From Paenibacillus polysaccharolyticus (lineage in GTDB: Bacteria; Bacillota; Bacilli; Paenibacillales; Paenibacillaceae), in assembly GCF_900102085.1 (NCBI RefSeq), contig NZ_FMVM01000022.1, positions 1 to 64,000 of the forward strand: a stretch of 64,000 nt of DNA, given 5' to 3'. Below, one piece after another: positions 25,560 to 34,455 of this stretch. The translations under genes were made by a program, and so were the position numbers. The notes under the pieces are model-generated. The model was not told where the DNA came from. It made no database searches and saw only the letters and a list, made by a program, of their open reading frames with translations. Every line of letters starts with the position of its first letter. Position 1 is the first letter of the stretch.

Positions 25560-25752
25560 CGAATTACACACTCCTTCAAGATGTAGGTGTCGAAGTAAAA
25601 GAGAGGCAGGATGGATACCTTTGGCATTAGACTGTGCATTTTAGATCATTTCATACGCTATTTGCACAAAAAAATGTTTAGTTCAATCACGTCTTGCGCA
25701 CAATAGGGATAACGTTAGATCACGAATGTGCGGAAGAAGAGGAGGCTGCTAT

Positions 25753-25950
25753 ATGGCTAAAAGTGATGAACTGGTTAAATATATTACGCAACGTGTGGTA
25801 CATTACATCGACACGCCGAAGGATGAGCGAAAGGAACGGAGAGCACAAAGCAGAAGGAAAGAACCCTGGTCCATGAAATGGTTTGGCATGATTCCATTTG
25901 CGGTATCCTTATGGGTAGACAAGAAAAAACGAAGATCAGAGAAGAGTTGA
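25753..25950 (+). CDS. yqzE: YqzE family small protein
   Basis: A 65-residue protein beginning MAKSDELVKYITQRVVHYIDTPKDERKER. The LVKYITQ..V.Y.DTPKDERK pattern, a basic middle and the WFGMIPFAVSLW hydrophobic stretch match the YqzE family of Bacilli, function unknown. AGAGGAGG lies eight bases before the ATG. In Bacillus subtilis yqzE lies near yqhG and yqhH, and the same three genes are close together here, though no comG operon is visible. Confidence 0.85.
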   Translation: MAKSDELVKYITQRVVHYIDTPKDERKERRAQSRRKEPWSMKWFGMIPFAVSLWVDKKKRRSEKS

Positions 25951-25992
25951 ACCGCTTCCTTAAAAAAGATGAACACGAGTGCCAATTCAAGA

Positions 25993-26025
25993 AGACGCAA
26001 TCCTGTATTAGGATGCGTCTTTTTA
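25993..26025 (+). terminator. Terminator of yqzE
   Basis: AGACGCA (25993-25999) plus TCCT pair with AGGATGCGTCT ending at 26020, with one bulged base. TTTTT follows. Confidence 0.75.
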
Positions 26026-26066
26026 TGAATCATTTTGAGTTATAAGAAAGATTATGAGTGCATGTG

Positions 26067-27020
26067 CTAAGGATTAATCTTGTAGAAATGTCCATCATGC
26101 AAAAGTTTGTTCAAGGGAATGAAGCGTTGTGTGGAGTTAAAACCACCAAGACCAACGTAAAGATCAAACGTTGAACTTGCAATACTCCATATCTGGTATC
26201 CGCTTACTGGCAAAGGACCACCGTAGAACAGATTCCATTCTTCTGCTGAGAAGACAAGGGCTTCACTATGGTTCTGCTGAAGCTGTTGCTTCACTTGAGA
26301 GGGTTGCAGAGGTTCAGATATCAGCCAGGTTAGTTGAGATGAAGGGTCAAAAGCAGGCTGTAGAATAACAGGACTCGTATGAAATCTTGTTGGTTCAGGT
26401 ATGGCTATCTGTTGTTGCAACTCCTTCAAGTTGAAAAATTTCGTTCCAGAGCCAGTCTCTACACGTTCTAACCGATCAGCCGGCAACAAGTCTCCATTGG
26501 ATGCATCAATGTACATCGCGGGATGATTTACACGTTCCACTTTCCAATAAGCCAAAAGAGGAGCAGCATATCGACGTGTAATCTTATCACCAGCAGTTTG
26601 TAATATTTTCATATTCAAACCCTGTCGTTCCAGAGCCTGTCCTAGTAGCTCGTTATTATATAGTGCTTGTTCTCCCTGACCATACTCACTGAGAAGGAGC
26701 TCCCCTTGCGGAGTTGTGGAAATAATCATATATCCAACGGGCTTGTCCTGAATGCTGGCATGCACAAACCAGCCATGGTTACCTGGCCCTAATGGATAAT
26801 ATTCAAGCTTCGCTGCAAGCCAATCTGGATTGGAGGTACCAAGTGCGCTCACTTGCAGTTGCGCGAATTGCTCTACAGAAGCGGGTGCAAACCTGTTAGT
26901 TGGTGCCGCTGCATGAGTCGTCGGCCAGATGGAGAGAAGAGCAAAGCAGATGATCATGCTCAAGAAGACCGATAGGCAATGCCCGATATTTCGTCGTTTT
27001 GACCGGGGCCGTTTTTTCAT
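26067..27020 (-). CDS. Secreted protein of unknown function
   Basis: A 317-residue protein with a basic start (KKRPRSKRR) and a clear signal peptide ending near THAAA at residue 38, so it is probably secreted. The exported part has no recognisable catalytic motif. GYMIISTTPQGELLLSEYGQG around residue 100 and the later DASNGDLLPADRLE stretch resemble propeptide-like or PepSY-like segments, but I would not assign a family. I start at the ATG at 27020, with GAAGGTG upstream; the frame extends 24 codons further without a signal-peptide-compatible start. It lies alone between yqzE and yqhG. Confidence 0.75.
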   Translation of the reverse strand: MKKRPRSKRRNIGHCLSVFLSMIICFALLSIWPTTHAAAPTNRFAPASVEQFAQLQVSALGTSNPDWLAAKLEYYPLGPGNHGWFVHASIQDKPVGYMIISTTPQGELLLSEYGQGEQALYNNELLGQALERQGLNMKILQTAGDKITRRYAAPLLAYWKVERVNHPAMYIDASNGDLLPADRLERVETGSGTKFFNLKELQQQIAIPEPTRFHTSPVILQPAFDPSSQLTWLISEPLQPSQVKQQLQQNHSEALVFSAEEWNLFYGGPLPVSGYQIWSIASSTFDLYVGLGGFNSTQRFIPLNKLLHDGHFYKINP

Positions 27021-27099
27021 CGTAAACACCTTCTTCCTGACTTCATTGTAGAGGATAGGGGGTGCAAAGGGTGCTGCAACCTGTCGGTTCAACGGTTAT

Positions 27100-27142
27100 G
27101 AATAAACACTACTTTTGCCAGCATTTGCAGGAAAAGTAGTGT
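27100..27142 (-). terminator. Terminator downstream of yqhG
   Basis: ACACTACTTTT (27106-27116) pairs perfectly with AAAAGTAGTGT (27132-27142). On the minus strand it follows the yqhG stop and is trailed by a weak T-rich stretch (TTTATTC). Confidence 0.65.
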
Positions 27143-27149
27143 CTTCGTC

Positions 27150-28295
27150 TTATCTTAAGTGAAACATGCCGCTGCTTATGGCAGTGACCTTCACCTTCGG
27201 CTCATATTGCCAGATCATCTCAGTTCGCCTGTTCTCATACTGCAGTTTCATCGCTTCACGATCTATGACCGCCTGTTTTGCTTTTTCTTGCTCAGGGTCT
27301 ACATCATCTTGCGTCTGTTGTATTGTAGATTCGGCGGCCATTTCCACGTCAGATGGGACCGGTTCTAATATGCCGCGAACCCGATTAAGAACAGGACGAA
27401 CCGTTTCAACCTCAGTTACCTCAGTAACCTCAGTAACCTCAGTAACCTCAGTAACCTCAGGCATGTCTTCTCGCAGTACGGCTTCATAGTAGGCGTCCAC
27501 CACATCGAGTTCGAGTTGCAGGCGTTCTTTCGCTTTTTCCGCCCAGCTATAATCGAGCCTGCTTAAGTGAGCGGTGAGATGTGATTCGAGAGTAGCCCCT
27601 GCATCAGCGAGCGAAATTTTCGGTGACTGGGCATGCATATTTTCAGCCAGTCTTGGACTGAGATCACGCCGGCTCAGCTTGCTTCCGAACTTTTCGATGA
27701 TTTCACCCGATCTTAGTGAAATGCCAAGGAAGTGTAATTCCTCCCGTTTCAGGTCACAAGCAAACTCGACTTTAAAACAAACCCCTAGCCAAGGTTCGTA
27801 CACAGCCGGAGATGTGGCCCTGATCTGGCGTTTGGCGGCTTGTTCAAACAGGTTTACGAAGGCGCCACCTTCGCGGGCTGCGGCAAATATCTGCTGTAAT
27901 CTGCGGCTACCATACACAACATCTTCTCGCAGAATGCGTCCGGGACCAAGCTGCGGCATGGAAGGCGTGATGCCAAAATAACGTCCGAGTATCGTTTCTT
28001 TCGGAGCATCAGGTGGCGTTTGAACAGGCTGAGACGCTTTGGCCTTGGCTTCCGCCGCCTCAGTGATCTGCTGATAAGCTTCCGGGTCAAAAACAAAAGT
28101 AAATGACATGGTCTCAGGCTCCACCCCTACACGCTCCACAAATCCCCAGTAATACGGACGGTTCGTTAATGCCTTGTCTGCTTCAGGTGATAATTTAACC
28201 GTCACATGAGCAGGTGACCGCTCCATGATCTGGCAATCCAAAGCTTCCAGATAAGTCAGGACGTAAGCCTGGATCTCATGCGGTGACATTGTCAT
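27150..28295 (-). CDS. yqhG: YqhG family protein
   Basis: A 381-residue cytoplasmic protein homologous to Bacillus YqhG. The N-terminus (HEIQAYVLTYLEALDCQIMERSPAHVTVKLSPEADKAL and NRPYYWGFVERVG) is the family hallmark. The body is conserved, and the C-terminal third carries an acidic insert with a tandem (VTE) repeat followed by KAKQAVIDREAMKLQYENR and a final SSGMFHLR. It is longer than the Bacillus protein, mainly because of this insert. The gene begins five bases after the helicase stop codon, with AAAGGGGG as ribosome site inside the helicase 3' end, so the two are translationally linked. The function is unknown but the constant link with the SNF2 helicase implies a shared process. Confidence 0.85.
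   Translation of the reverse strand: MTMSPHEIQAYVLTYLEALDCQIMERSPAHVTVKLSPEADKALTNRPYYWGFVERVGVEPETMSFTFVFDPEAYQQITEAAEAKAKASQPVQTPPDAPKETILGRYFGITPSMPQLGPGRILREDVVYGSRRLQQIFAAAREGGAFVNLFEQAAKRQIRATSPAVYEPWLGVCFKVEFACDLKREELHFLGISLRSGEIIEKFGSKLSRRDLSPRLAENMHAQSPKISLADAGATLESHLTAHLSRLDYSWAEKAKERLQLELDVVDAYYEAVLREDMPEVTEVTEVTEVTEVTEVETVRPVLNRVRGILEPVPSDVEMAAESTIQQTQDDVDPEQEKAKQAVIDREAMKLQYENRRTEMIWQYEPKVKVTAISSGMFHLR
27408..27461 (-). repeat. Six tandem copies of a 9-bp unit inside yqhG
   Basis: The unit AACCTCAGT occurs six times in a row (second copy begins with T, last ends with G). Read on the coding strand it gives repeated Thr-Glu-Val. Because the unit is three codons, copy-number slippage would change protein length without a frameshift. 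Confidence 0.9.
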
Positions 28296-28300
28296 GGATA

Positions 28301-30061
28301 TCAGTTGCCCCCTTTGTGAAGATCAAGTTTGGTGATTAAAGGCACCTCGTCAGCAACTTCGCGCTGAATTGTGTTCAGCGACTGTCCGAGCGAGTTCATT
28401 TTACGGCGAATATCCTCTTCGTTCTGCGATTCCAGCATAATTTTGTACAGACTCTTTTCGATCGATTCCTTTTTCTCCAGCCGTTCGAGAATGACATCCA
28501 GTCCACCGATGACCATCTCGAACATATTAATTTTTTCATGCAACAGATGCAGGATATGTTCCTCAATCGTACCTTTCGTAGACAGGTTGAAAATGTTAAC
28601 GTCATTCTGCTGACCGAGCCGATGAACCCGGCCAATCCGCTGTTCTACGCGCATCGGGTTCCACGGTAGATCAAAGTTAATCATATGGTGACAGAATTGC
28701 AGGTTGATGCCTTCACCACCAGCTTCCGTTGCAATCATCGCCTGAACACGGCCACGGAAAAGATCCATCATCCAGTCCTTTTTGCCTCGATTCATCCCGC
28801 CCCGATAGGGAACAGCCGTTAGCCCGTTGTTACGAAAATAATTCAGCAGGTATTCCTGCGTCGCTCGGTATTCCGTGAAAATAATGACTTTTTCATTCAT
28901 ATCTCGAATCAGTTCCATCGTTTTTTCGGCTTTTGTATTTTCTTTAATCGCCTTGATATGAGCCACCAGTTCCCAGATTTTATCCCGCAGTGGAGAATCC
29001 AATGGTAGCTTTTTGGACAGATTGACGAGTGTTACAAACACAGCGTCCCGACTGCTACAGACTTCCCGTTGCAACGTAACGAGGGAAAGCATGCTGCTAA
29101 GGTTGCCGCCTGCTTCCTGGTATTGATCTTTGACAAACGAGGTTACCCCGTCATAGAGTGCTTGCTCTTCAGGCGAAAGTTGCAGATCCACGTTAGAGAC
29201 GTTGCGTTTTGTAAATTGCACGGGGCCTTCGCCACGCCTGTTACGGATCATGACTTTGGACAGCTCATCTTTGAGCTGCTCCTGATTTTTGGGCACACGT
29301 TTATCGACGACAAAGTTGGCGGCAAAATCGCCTTGACGACCAAGCTGACCGGGCTTCAGCAGGTTAATGAGATTGAAAAGCTCGCTCATGTCGTTCTGCA
29401 CAGGCGTAGCAGTGAGTAGCAGGCAGTATTTTTTGCGTAATTGCAGCATGAATTGATAATTGGTTGTTTTTTTATTTTTGAGTTTATGTGCTTCATCAAT
29501 GATGATCATGTCATAGTCCATACTTAGTAACATATCTTTGTGCGGGTCTCTCTTGGCAGTGTCCATAGAAGCAACAACAACGTCATTTTGCCAGGAATAA
29601 GCCTTTTTCTGTGCAACTGCCGGGATGCCAAATTTGGAATTGAGTTCACGTACCCATTGCAATACCAGAGAAGCGGGGACAAGAATTAACACTTTAGATA
29701 CAAGACCACGAACCATATATTCTTTCAAAATCAGGCCAGCTTCAATCGTTTTGCCCAGACCTACTTCGTCGGCGAGAATGGCTCGGCCTGACATTTCGAA
29801 TAATACTTTGCGTGCCGTATCCATTTGGTGAGGAAGTGGGGTCAGATCTTGCAAATGTTTCAGACATTGAATTTCGTCAAAGTTCGGAATGAGATTCGTT
29901 TCTTCAGCCTGAATACCGAGTTGAAAGAGTCGGTAATCCCCCCAAGGACCGCCCTTGTCCAAACGAGATTCAAGCTGTTCCAGCCAGCTTCGATCAAACT
30001 CAAGAGGAACAGGTAAGTCAGCTACAGGTTGATTCATATGATGCGGATGTTTCCGGTTCAT
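28301..30061 (-). CDS. yqhH: SNF2/DEAD-like helicase, YqhH
   Basis: A 586-residue superfamily 2 ATPase of the SNF2/RapA group that translocates on double-stranded DNA. Motif I is LADEVGLGKTIEAGL (around residue 118), motif II IIDEAHKLKN, motif III LLTATPVQND, motif V ATEAGGEGINLQF and motif VI QRIGRVHRLGQ; both RecA-like lobes are complete. The C-terminal tail is helical (MNSLGQSLNTIQREV). I chose the ATG at 30061, with GAGAGGAAG eight bases upstream; the frame extends further but the additional residues look non-coding. It is followed at once by yqhG and is divergent from the ribonucleotide reductase gene. Confidence 0.9.
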   Translation of the reverse strand: MNRKHPHHMNQPVADLPVPLEFDRSWLEQLESRLDKGGPWGDYRLFQLGIQAEETNLIPNFDEIQCLKHLQDLTPLPHQMDTARKVLFEMSGRAILADEVGLGKTIEAGLILKEYMVRGLVSKVLILVPASLVLQWVRELNSKFGIPAVAQKKAYSWQNDVVVASMDTAKRDPHKDMLLSMDYDMIIIDEAHKLKNKKTTNYQFMLQLRKKYCLLLTATPVQNDMSELFNLINLLKPGQLGRQGDFAANFVVDKRVPKNQEQLKDELSKVMIRNRRGEGPVQFTKRNVSNVDLQLSPEEQALYDGVTSFVKDQYQEAGGNLSSMLSLVTLQREVCSSRDAVFVTLVNLSKKLPLDSPLRDKIWELVAHIKAIKENTKAEKTMELIRDMNEKVIIFTEYRATQEYLLNYFRNNGLTAVPYRGGMNRGKKDWMMDLFRGRVQAMIATEAGGEGINLQFCHHMINFDLPWNPMRVEQRIGRVHRLGQQNDVNIFNLSTKGTIEEHILHLLHEKINMFEMVIGGLDVILERLEKKESIEKSLYKIMLESQNEEDIRRKMNSLGQSLNTIQREVADEVPLITKLDLHKGGN

Positions 30062-30165
30062 GATGCTTCCTCTCCGTTCTTGTGTTATTCGTAGGTAATA
30101 GTATGGACGAAGGAAGGCAAGTTCATAACCCGTTTCAGAGGATCTATGATATAGATCACATAGAA

Positions 30166-30214
30166 AATCAACATATAGTGTAGTATAATGGTTATAAATC
30201 ACTACATGTAGTAT
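30166..30214 (+). promoter_or_regulatory. Two NrdR-like boxes around a TATAAT promoter element
   Basis: 30166-30181 matches the NrdR consensus ACACWATATATWGTGT at 13 of 16 positions and 30199-30214 at 12 of 16. The two starts are 33 bases apart, about three helical turns, close to the usual tandem NrdR spacing. TATAAT at 30184-30189 lies between them. NrdR represses ribonucleotide reductase genes in most bacteria, and the next gene is one. Confidence 0.6.
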
Positions 30215-30288
30215 ATAGGCATAAATTATTCTCAAAGACAGCACTTGATTTAAAATGAACGGTTTATTCGGGGAGGTTGATTGCAGAG

Positions 30289-33200
30289 ATGGCATCCAAC
30301 AATACAGGAACGAACCAACAAGTGAAGCATCATGAGAACAAACATAAGCTGGAAGGGCTCAGCGAGAAAATATTTCTGGATCGGTACGCATGGAAGGACG
30401 CCGATTCAAATCATGCAAAAGTCGGAGATATTGTACTTGTATTAACGAAAGGTGATCCCAAGTTTCCGGTGAAGGAAGTTGGTGAGATTGTTGAACGGCA
30501 GGCACAACTAGTTAAAGTGCGGACACGTAGCGATACGATCATCGAGACCCATGTGGAAAAGTTGACACTTACGATAGAGAAAACACCGGAAGAGATGTGG
30601 GATCGTCTTGCCCGAGCGATGGCAGCTGTTGAATCGACACCTGAACAACAGGCTGTTTGGGAGAAGAAGTTTCGCTTGGTGCTGGATGACTGGAAACTGG
30701 TTCCTGGTGGACGTATTGCTGCAGGTGCAGGGGCCAGTAATGAGTTGACGCTGTTTAACTGTTATGTCATTCCTTCTCCGCAAGACAGCCGGGGCGGCAT
30801 CATGAAGACGTTGACCGAAATGACTGAAATTATGGCTCGCGGCGGTGGCGTGGGTATCAATCTGTCATCCCTTCGTCCGCGGCGGGCTGTGGTGAAAGGT
30901 GTGAACGGCTCGTCCAGCGGATCGGTATCCTGGGGCGGTTTGTTCAGTTATACGACGGGGCTTATCGAACAAGGCGGTAGCCGCAGGGGTGCGCTGATGC
31001 TGATGATGAACGATTGGCACCCGGACGTGCTGGATTTTATTACGGTTAAACAAACGATGGGGCAAGTGACCAATGCCAATCTGTCGGTCTGCGTAAGCAA
31101 TGCGTTCATGGAGGCTGTGAAGCAGGACGGTGATTGGGAGCTTGTTTTTCCCGATACGAGTGACCCGGACTATGATTCGGAGTGGGATGGGGATCTGGGC
31201 AAATGGAAAGCGTCAGGCCGTAACATTATTCCGTATCGTACCGTGAAAGCACGAGAAATATGGCATACGATTATTGAATCCGCCTGGAAATCAGCCGAAC
31301 CCGGTGTGGTATTTATGGAGTATTACAACCAGATGTCCAACAGCTGGTATTTTAATCCGATCATCTGTACTAATCCTTGCTTCCATCCTAAAACAAGAAT
31401 AGCTACCCAATATGGACTTATAACAATTGAAGATCTGTATAGAAGAAAAACAGGAGAGTTTTTTATGGTAGGTACGGATAATCGACTTATCGAAAAGGCC
31501 AAAGTTGTTGGCGGTCGTTCATACGAAATACCTGGATTACAGATGAGATCAGCAACAGTGTTTCCAACTGGAAAGAAAGAGACCATTAAAATACATCTAC
31601 AAAATGGAATTGAAATTAGTGTGACTCCTGAGCATCAGTTGTACACTAATTTTGGGTGGAAACAAGCCAAGAACCTAGACTCTGAAGACTATGTTTATAT
31701 TCAGTCAGCTGAAGGTGGATTTGCAGAAGAAGATCAACTTGGAGAGGAATGGGGATTATTTTTAGGGTGGTTAATTGGTGATGGATGGGTTTCTGTCCGT
31801 GGGGAAGTAGGCATGGTTTTTGGAGCTGACGATGAAGAGGTGATACCGCATCTTATAGATGTCGGTGAGAAAATATCAGGAATAAGGGCAAAGATCTATC
31901 AAAGAACAAATGGAACAAAACAAGTTTACTGGTGGAGGAAAAACTTAGTTTCACAACTAGCGAGTATTGGAGTAACTTCAGCAAAAGGACCGGAGAAAGT
32001 GGTTCCCGAGTTGATATTTACATCCTCGAAAAAAACAGTGACAGCTTTTTTACAAGCTTTGTTTAGCGCTGATGGTACTGTATATGAAAGAGATGAAATG
32101 CATCGAACAGCAAGATTAACTTCTAGCTCTAAAAAGTTGTTACAAGGTGTTCAGTTGCTGTTATTGAATTATGGAATCAATAGTTCAATTTATGCTCGAC
32201 CTAAATCTTCACAATCTTTATTCAATTACACAACAAAAGGTGGAGAATTTAGGACTTACCAGAGTAAGGGTTTCTACGAGTTGATAATATCAGGTAACAA
32301 TCTACTTTGCTTCAAAGAAAAAATAGGTTTTAAATATGTTACGAGGAAACAACAGGCTCTAGAGCGAATTGCAAGACCGTCAAGAAAGTCAGAAAAGTTT
32401 ATGTCGAGAGTGAAGAAGTTGGAAAAAGGAGAATACGTCACTGTATATGATATAACAGAGCCAGTTACACATTCCTTGATTGCTGGTGGAGTTGTGGCTC
32501 ATAATTGTGGTGAACAGGGCCTTCCAGGCTGGGGCGTATGTAACTTGTCAGCAATCAATCTGTCCAAATTTTATGATGAAACAAACCACGATGTGGCATG
32601 GGAAGAGCTGGCGGAAACGACGCGCATTTCGGCAAGATTTCTGGACAATGTGATTGACGCGACGCCGTATCATTTTGAAGAAAATCGATTAAATCAGCAG
32701 CGTGAACGCCGGGTGGGGCTAGGCACCATGGGACTTGCTGAGCTGATGATCAAACTGCGTATCCGTTATGGCAGTCTTGAATCGCTAGATTTTCTCAATA
32801 AACTGTATGGATTTATGGCAAAGGAAGCCTATCTCGCTTCAGCGGAGATTGCCGCGGAGAAAGGTGCGTTCCCGGCGTTTGAGGCAGAACCTTACTTACA
32901 GAGTGGATTTATGAGACAGATGACGGCGACGTACCCGGAGGTTGGAGAGGCGATCCGTCAAAAAGGAATTCGTAACGTGACGCTGATTACTCAGGCGCCT
33001 ACGGGAAGTACCGGAACGATGGTGGGCACATCGACTGGCATTGAGCCGTATTTTGCTTTTAAGTATTTTCGCCAGAGCCGTCTTGGGTATGATGAACAGT
33101 TTGTGCCGATTGCCGAGGAGTGGCTGGAGCAACATCCTGGTGAATCCCTACCGGATTATTATGTGACGGCGATGGATCTTTCGGCTGAAAATCATATTCG

Positions 33201-34113
33201 CGTGCAAGCTGCCATTCAGAAGTGGGTGGACAGTTCGATCTCAAAAACGGCAAACTGTCCGGCTGATTTTACGGTGCAGGATACGGCAGAGCTGTATGAG
33301 CTAGCTTTTGATCTAGGTTGTAAAGGGGTAACGATCTATCGGGACGGCAGTAGAGATGTTCAAGTACTTTCTACTTCGAAGAAAGAAGACACCTCAGCTA
33401 TTGAAGAGCAGAATGCGGATAAAGAGGAATTCAACAGCCAGGTAGCTGAGTCCGTTTCGGTAGCAAATCCGGTGTATGCAGGGCGAGAGTCCAGCTTGCC
33501 AGACTTGGGAGAACAGACTACGGGTGTGGTGGATAAACAATATAAACGCCGTCCACAAGTATTGCGCGGAGCAACGTATAAGATGCATACGCCGTTTGGC
33601 ATGGCTTACATTACGATTAATGATCTGGACGGAACACCGGGTGAGATTTTCCTCAACGTAGGCAAGGCAGGCTCGGACGTGTTTGCGATGGCGGAGGCAC
33701 TGGGCCGGGTGTGCTCTCTATTCCTGCGATATGGCTATCATGGTCATAAGGTGGAGTTGCTTATCAAACATCTGAAAGGCATCGGAGGTTCAGGGGCTAT
33801 TGGTTTTGGAGCTAACCGTGTGGAATCCATTGCGGATGCCGTCGCGAAAGCGTTGGAAAGCCATGTTCAGATGAATGAGGATATTGGAGTGAAGAATCCG
33901 AACAGTGCTAAGCGTATGAACAGCAGCAACAATACAAAGGAAGTTCTGCTGAACACGCAGACACCGACCTCACAACTGGACGATGCTGGAGGTGAGGGGC
34001 AAAAGACTTCTATGCAATCTATCGACTTATGTCCTTCATGCGGCTCGGCGTCCTTGATCAATGTGGAGGGCTGCAAAACATGCAGTAACTGCGGATACAG
34101 CAAGTGTAATTAA
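30289..34113 (+). CDS. nrdJ: B12-dependent (class II) ribonucleotide reductase, intein-containing precursor
   Basis: A 1274-residue precursor; removal of the 376-residue intein leaves 898 residues. The enzyme makes deoxyribonucleotides using an adenosylcobalamin radical. Extein features are the FNCYVIPSPQDSRGGI and GGGVGINLSSLRPR segments, the split active-site motif NPC|GEQ with conserved N, C and E, TQAPTGSTGTMVGTSTGIEPYF, a TSCPD domain (about 1090-1190) and a C-terminal zinc-ribbon-like CPSCGS...CKTCSNCGYSKC tail. I start at the ATG at 30289 (GGGAGG 12 bases upstream); the TTG at 30277 abuts the ribosome site. NrdR-like boxes lie upstream and a strong terminator follows. No nrdA/B genes are nearby. 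Confidence 0.93.
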   Translation: MASNNTGTNQQVKHHENKHKLEGLSEKIFLDRYAWKDADSNHAKVGDIVLVLTKGDPKFPVKEVGEIVERQAQLVKVRTRSDTIIETHVEKLTLTIEKTPEEMWDRLARAMAAVESTPEQQAVWEKKFRLVLDDWKLVPGGRIAAGAGASNELTLFNCYVIPSPQDSRGGIMKTLTEMTEIMARGGGVGINLSSLRPRRAVVKGVNGSSSGSVSWGGLFSYTTGLIEQGGSRRGALMLMMNDWHPDVLDFITVKQTMGQVTNANLSVCVSNAFMEAVKQDGDWELVFPDTSDPDYDSEWDGDLGKWKASGRNIIPYRTVKAREIWHTIIESAWKSAEPGVVFMEYYNQMSNSWYFNPIICTNPCFHPKTRIATQYGLITIEDLYRRKTGEFFMVGTDNRLIEKAKVVGGRSYEIPGLQMRSATVFPTGKKETIKIHLQNGIEISVTPEHQLYTNFGWKQAKNLDSEDYVYIQSAEGGFAEEDQLGEEWGLFLGWLIGDGWVSVRGEVGMVFGADDEEVIPHLIDVGEKISGIRAKIYQRTNGTKQVYWWRKNLVSQLASIGVTSAKGPEKVVPELIFTSSKKTVTAFLQALFSADGTVYERDEMHRTARLTSSSKKLLQGVQLLLLNYGINSSIYARPKSSQSLFNYTTKGGEFRTYQSKGFYELIISGNNLLCFKEKIGFKYVTRKQQALERIARPSRKSEKFMSRVKKLEKGEYVTVYDITEPVTHSLIAGGVVAHNCGEQGLPGWGVCNLSAINLSKFYDETNHDVAWEELAETTRISARFLDNVIDATPYHFEENRLNQQRERRVGLGTMGLAELMIKLRIRYGSLESLDFLNKLYGFMAKEAYLASAEIAAEKGAFPAFEAEPYLQSGFMRQMTATYPEVGEAIRQKGIRNVTLITQAPTGSTGTMVGTSTGIEPYFAFKYFRQSRLGYDEQFVPIAEEWLEQHPGESLPDYYVTAMDLSAENHIRVQAAIQKWVDSSISKTANCPADFTVQDTAELYELAFDLGCKGVTIYRDGSRDVQVLSTSKKEDTSAIEEQNADKEEFNSQVAESVSVANPVYAGRESSLPDLGEQTTGVVDKQYKRRPQVLRGATYKMHTPFGMAYITINDLDGTPGEIFLNVGKAGSDVFAMAEALGRVCSLFLRYGYHGHKVELLIKHLKGIGGSGAIGFGANRVESIADAVAKALESHVQMNEDIGVKNPNSAKRMNSSNNTKEVLLNTQTPTSQLDDAGGEGQKTSMQSIDLCPSCGSASLINVEGCKTCSNCGYSKCN
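31378..32505 (+). other. LAGLIDADG intein inside the ribonucleotide reductase
   Basis: Codes for 376 residues, precursor residues 364-739. Splicing block A is CFHPKTRIATQYGLITIEDLY (Cys1), block B is ISVTPEHQLYTNFGW with the Thr-x-x-His motif, block F is YVTVYDITEPVTHSLIAGG, and block G ends VVAHN followed by extein Cys+1. All key splicing residues are present. Between them lies a dodecapeptide homing endonuclease with motifs FLGWLIGDGWV and FLQALFSADGTV, so the element is probably a full, mobile intein. The DNA is visibly more AT-rich than the flanking extein codons, consistent with horizontal arrival. Insertion falls precisely before the active-site Cys of NPCGEQ. Confidence 0.95.
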
Positions 34114-34455
34114 GTTATTCCAGAACAAATCTAGAGTAAATTGTTGCTCTAATGAGCCTGAACAGGGATGTTCAACCTAAAAAGTGTACAGACGAAGTGC
34201 TGACATACCAGCACTTCGTTTTTTTGTTGTTGCTAGACTTCAATTGAACTGCCTAGACGTCTTTAGGTCTCTTTAGTCAACGGTGTACATTGAATCTAGT
34301 TTCATCTGAATTATTTATTCATTAGACATCCCTTTAATCTTAAATATGTTAAAATAAGGACGGTGTTCTTACAAATCCAGTTAAAAGAGGTACATATTCC
34401 GTTTAAATGAATGTTCATGTCAGGTTCTGGACGAAGGAAGGAGGTAGCATCTATC
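34114..34455. other. Intergenic region between nrdJ and the small ABC operon
   Basis: Apart from the nrdJ terminator at 34193-34225 no gene is seen. A short imperfect hairpin (CCTAGACGTCTTTAGG near 34251) and an AT-rich stretch near 34315-34360 could hold the promoter of the following operon, but no clear -35/-10 pair is visible. Confidence 0.5.
34193..34225 (+). terminator. Intrinsic terminator of nrdJ
   Basis: CGAAGTGCTG (34193-34202) pairs perfectly with CAGCACTTCG (34209-34218), followed by seven T's. Confidence 0.9.

Noticed and set aside
27166-27489. Plus-strand open frame encoding a VTSVTS repeat
   Set aside because: It is the antisense shadow of the yqhG Thr-Glu-Val repeat and has no ribosome site.
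30062-30288. Cobalamin riboswitch before the B12-dependent reductase
   Set aside because: No B12-box-like sequence or sufficient leader length; the NrdR-like boxes explain the region better.
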